From Urbifossiella limnaea (GTDB lineage Bacteria; Planctomycetota; Planctomycetia; Gemmatales; Gemmataceae), in contig NZ_CP036273.1 in assembly GCF_007747215.1 (NCBI RefSeq), positions 806,001 to 870,000 on the forward strand: a DNA stretch of 64,000 bases. Direction: 5' to 3'. This document shows positions 62,414-64,000 of this stretch, one piece after another. Numbering within the stretch: position 1 is the stretch's first letter; every line of letters begins with the position of its first letter. The position numbers and the translations under genes are program-made. Under the pieces are notes generated by a model. It saw only the letters and a program-made list of their open reading frames with translations. It was not told where the DNA came from and searched no databases.

Positions 62414-64000
62414 CCGCGCCCGCCGTCGCCCTGTACTACGACCCCGACGGGTACGTCGAGCGGACCGCCCCCGGCCCGGCGGGGGCGGCGCGCGGGCTCA
62501 TGGGGCGGCAGGTCGCCGGGCGAACCTTCCTCGACGCCTACCTCGCCCACGGCACCTGGGACACGCTCACGGCCGTGGTCCGCGACCGGCGGCGGGCGGC
62601 GCCGCTCGCCGCCGCCGGCCGGGCGCACCCCGCGGCCCGCGGCCGGCGGCTGCGGGTGCTCACCGAGCGCGAGTTCCCGCCGGCCGCCGACCCGCCCGCC
62701 GTCCTCCACTTCCCGAACCCGCCCGACCCGCGGTTCGCGTGGGCCCGCCACGCCGGCGGCTCCGGCGCCGCACTGTGCGGCGTCACCCACACCCTGGCCA
62801 CGCCCGCCGCCGCCGCCGCGCTGTGCGACCTCGTCGCCGCCCCGTTCGAGCCGTGCGACGCGCTCGTGTGTACGTCCCGCGCCGTCGCCGCGATGGTCCG
62901 CGCCGTCACCGACAGCTACCGGGCGTACCTCGCCGACCGCTGCGGCGCCGCACCGCCGCTGCGGCCGCGGCTCGAAATCATCCCGCTCGGGGTGGACCCG
63001 GCCGCGTTCCGCCCGCCCGACGCGGCCGCCCGCGCGGCCGCCCGGGCGCGGTTCGGCATCACCGACGACGAGGTGGTGGTGCTGTGCGTCGGCCGCCTGT
63101 CGCACCACGCCAAGGCGCACCCGTACCCGCTGTTCCACGCGGCGAGCGAGGCGGCCCGGCGGACCGGCGCGCGGGTGCGGCTGCTGATGGCCGGGTGGGC
63201 GGCGAACCCGGCGGTCGCGGCGGCGTTCGAGGGCGGGGCGCGCGTGTTCGCGCCGGCCGCGCGGGTGACGTTCGCCGACGGCCAGCACCCGGCCGTGCGC
63301 GCCGCCGCGTGGCCGGCCGCGGACGTGTTCGCGTCCCTGCCGGACAACGTGCAGGAGACGTTCGGCCTGGTCGTGGCCGAAGCGATGGCCAGCGGGCTGC
63401 CGGTCGTCGCCGCCGACTGGGACGGCTACCGCGACCTCGTCGCCGACGGCGAAACCGGCCTCCTGGTGCCGACGCGGCTCGTGGCCGGGGCGACCACGGG
63501 GGCGACGGGCCGGCTCCTCGGCGGCCTCACGAACTACGACCACTTCCTCGCCGAGTGCAGCCAGGCGGCGGCGGTCGATGCCGCGGCGGCGGCGGACGCG
63601 CTGACCCGGTTCGTGGCCGACGCGGCGCTGCGGGCGCGGCTCGGCGCGGCCGGGCGGGCGCGGGCCGTCGAGCGGTTCGCGTGGGGGCACGTCATCGCCG
63701 CCTACGAGGCGTTGTGGGCCGACCAGGCGCGGGAGTTCGCCGCGCGCCCGCCGCGGGCACACGGCCCGGTACGCTACCCGCCGCCCGAGGTGTCGTTCGC
63801 CGGCTACCCGACGGCGTGGCTGACCGACGCCGACGCGCTCGCCGCGGCGCCGGACGCGGCCCCGCGGCTGGCGGCGCTGCTCACGATGCCGCTCACCAAC
63901 CTCGCCGCCGCGAGCCGCTGCGCCGACCCGGCCGCGCTCGCGGCGCTGCTCGCCGCCGCACCGGCGACCCTCGGCGACCTCGCGCGCTCGCTGGAAAGTC
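62410..64000 (+). CDS. Glycosyltransferase, GT4-like, 3' end missing
   Basis: The ATG at 62410 overlaps the stop codon of the giant gene (ATGA), and the frame stays open to the window end, so at least 530 residues are visible. The central part has the GT4 pattern: LEIIPLGVDPAAFRPPD, DEVVVLCVGRLSHHAKAHPYPLFHAAS and NVQETFGLVVAEAMASGLPVVAADWDGYRDLVADGETGLLVPT. The EX7E pair, Glu 316 and Glu 324, binds the nucleotide sugar. The N-terminal part (VALYYDPDGYVERT, AGRTFLDAYLAHGTW) is unusual but seems the correct acceptor domain. After about 440 the sequence leads into a helical region with DADALAAAPDAAPRLAALL, so it may be a multidomain enzyme. The overlap implies coupled translation with the giant protein, so it may glycosylate that protein (inference). 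Confidence 0.88.
   Translation, partial: MTAPAVALYYDPDGYVERTAPGPAGAARGLMGRQVAGRTFLDAYLAHGTWDTLTAVVRDRRRAAPLAAAGRAHPAARGRRLRVLTEREFPPAADPPAVLHFPNPPDPRFAWARHAGGSGAALCGVTHTLATPAAAAALCDLVAAPFEPCDALVCTSRAVAAMVRAVTDSYRAYLADRCGAAPPLRPRLEIIPLGVDPAAFRPPDAAARAAARARFGITDDEVVVLCVGRLSHHAKAHPYPLFHAASEAARRTGARVRLLMAGWAANPAVAAAFEGGARVFAPAARVTFADGQHPAVRAAAWPAADVFASLPDNVQETFGLVVAEAMASGLPVVAADWDGYRDLVADGETGLLVPTRLVAGATTGATGRLLGGLTNYDHFLAECSQAAAVDAAAAADALTRFVADAALRARLGAAGRARAVERFAWGHVIAAYEALWADQAREFAARPPRAHGPVRYPPPEVSFAGYPTAWLTDADALAAAPDAAPRLAALLTMPLTNLAAASRCADPAALAALLAAAPATLGDLARSLES

Noticed and set aside
1-64000. tRNA, rRNA, prophage or transposase genes
   Set aside because: No cloverleaf, ribosomal RNA segment, integrase or transposase signature was noticed in either strand; covariance model searches would be decisive for small RNAs.

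Overview
This window is about 64 kb of very GC-rich DNA that reads as chromosome of a planctomycete, most likely of the family Gemmataceae. This is an inference from gene content. The evidence is a c-type cytochrome DUF1549/DUF1553 protein overlapping a Tat-exported DUF1501 protein, three large Ser/Thr kinases with different C-terminal sensor regions, WD40-type proteins, and a giant surface protein with an N-terminal LEEVEDRITPAT motif. No rRNA, tRNA, CRISPR array, transposase or phage gene was seen.

Layout. 1-5.1 kb: the end of a membrane protein, a WD40-like protein, an ABC exporter pair and a small thioredoxin-fold protein. 5.2-8.1 kb: a tightly overlapping HIT protein / hemC / double-ATPase ABC operon. 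8.1-10.2 kb: a secreted S9 peptidase. 10.3-18.1 kb on the minus strand: a Ser/Thr kinase with a beta-helix-like region, then the DUF1501 and DUF1549/1553 pair. 18.3-22.7 kb: a secreted protein of unknown function and two HtrA-type proteins, one intact and one with an unusual rearranged and probably inactive protease domain. 23-28.3 kb: a kinase/zinc-ribbon/WD40 protein and a U32 peptidase-family protein of the RlhA type. 28.3-30.3 kb on the minus strand: an SDR oxidoreductase and a glycosyltransferase. 30.6-38.4 kb: a von Willebrand-type membrane protein, an orphan small gene, a RelE/ParE-type toxin-antitoxin pair, another glycosyltransferase, and a kinase with a TPR-like tail. 38.8-62.4 kb: one 7,874-codon gene for a giant extracellular protein. 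62.4 kb to the window end: a glycosyltransferase whose start codon overlaps the giant gene's stop codon.

How the genes may work together. Many products are exported or membrane-bound: proteases, cytochrome-like protein, giant adhesin-like protein, sensor kinases and glycosyltransferases. The window therefore looks devoted largely to the cell surface and periplasm. The clearest functional coupling is the giant protein with the overlapping glycosyltransferase, which suggests a glycosylated surface protein (inference). Adjacent 4-bp overlaps (ATGA or GTGA) mark translational coupling in several pairs.

The most unusual items are: a PDZ domain apparently inserted inside an HtrA protease domain that has lost its His and has Cys for Ser; a 56-bp element present twice, each copy about 100 bp upstream of an unrelated gene; an intergenic-type period-8 repeat captured in frame as an interdomain linker; several long perfect inverted repeats; and the internal repeat structure and degenerate metzincin motif of the giant protein.
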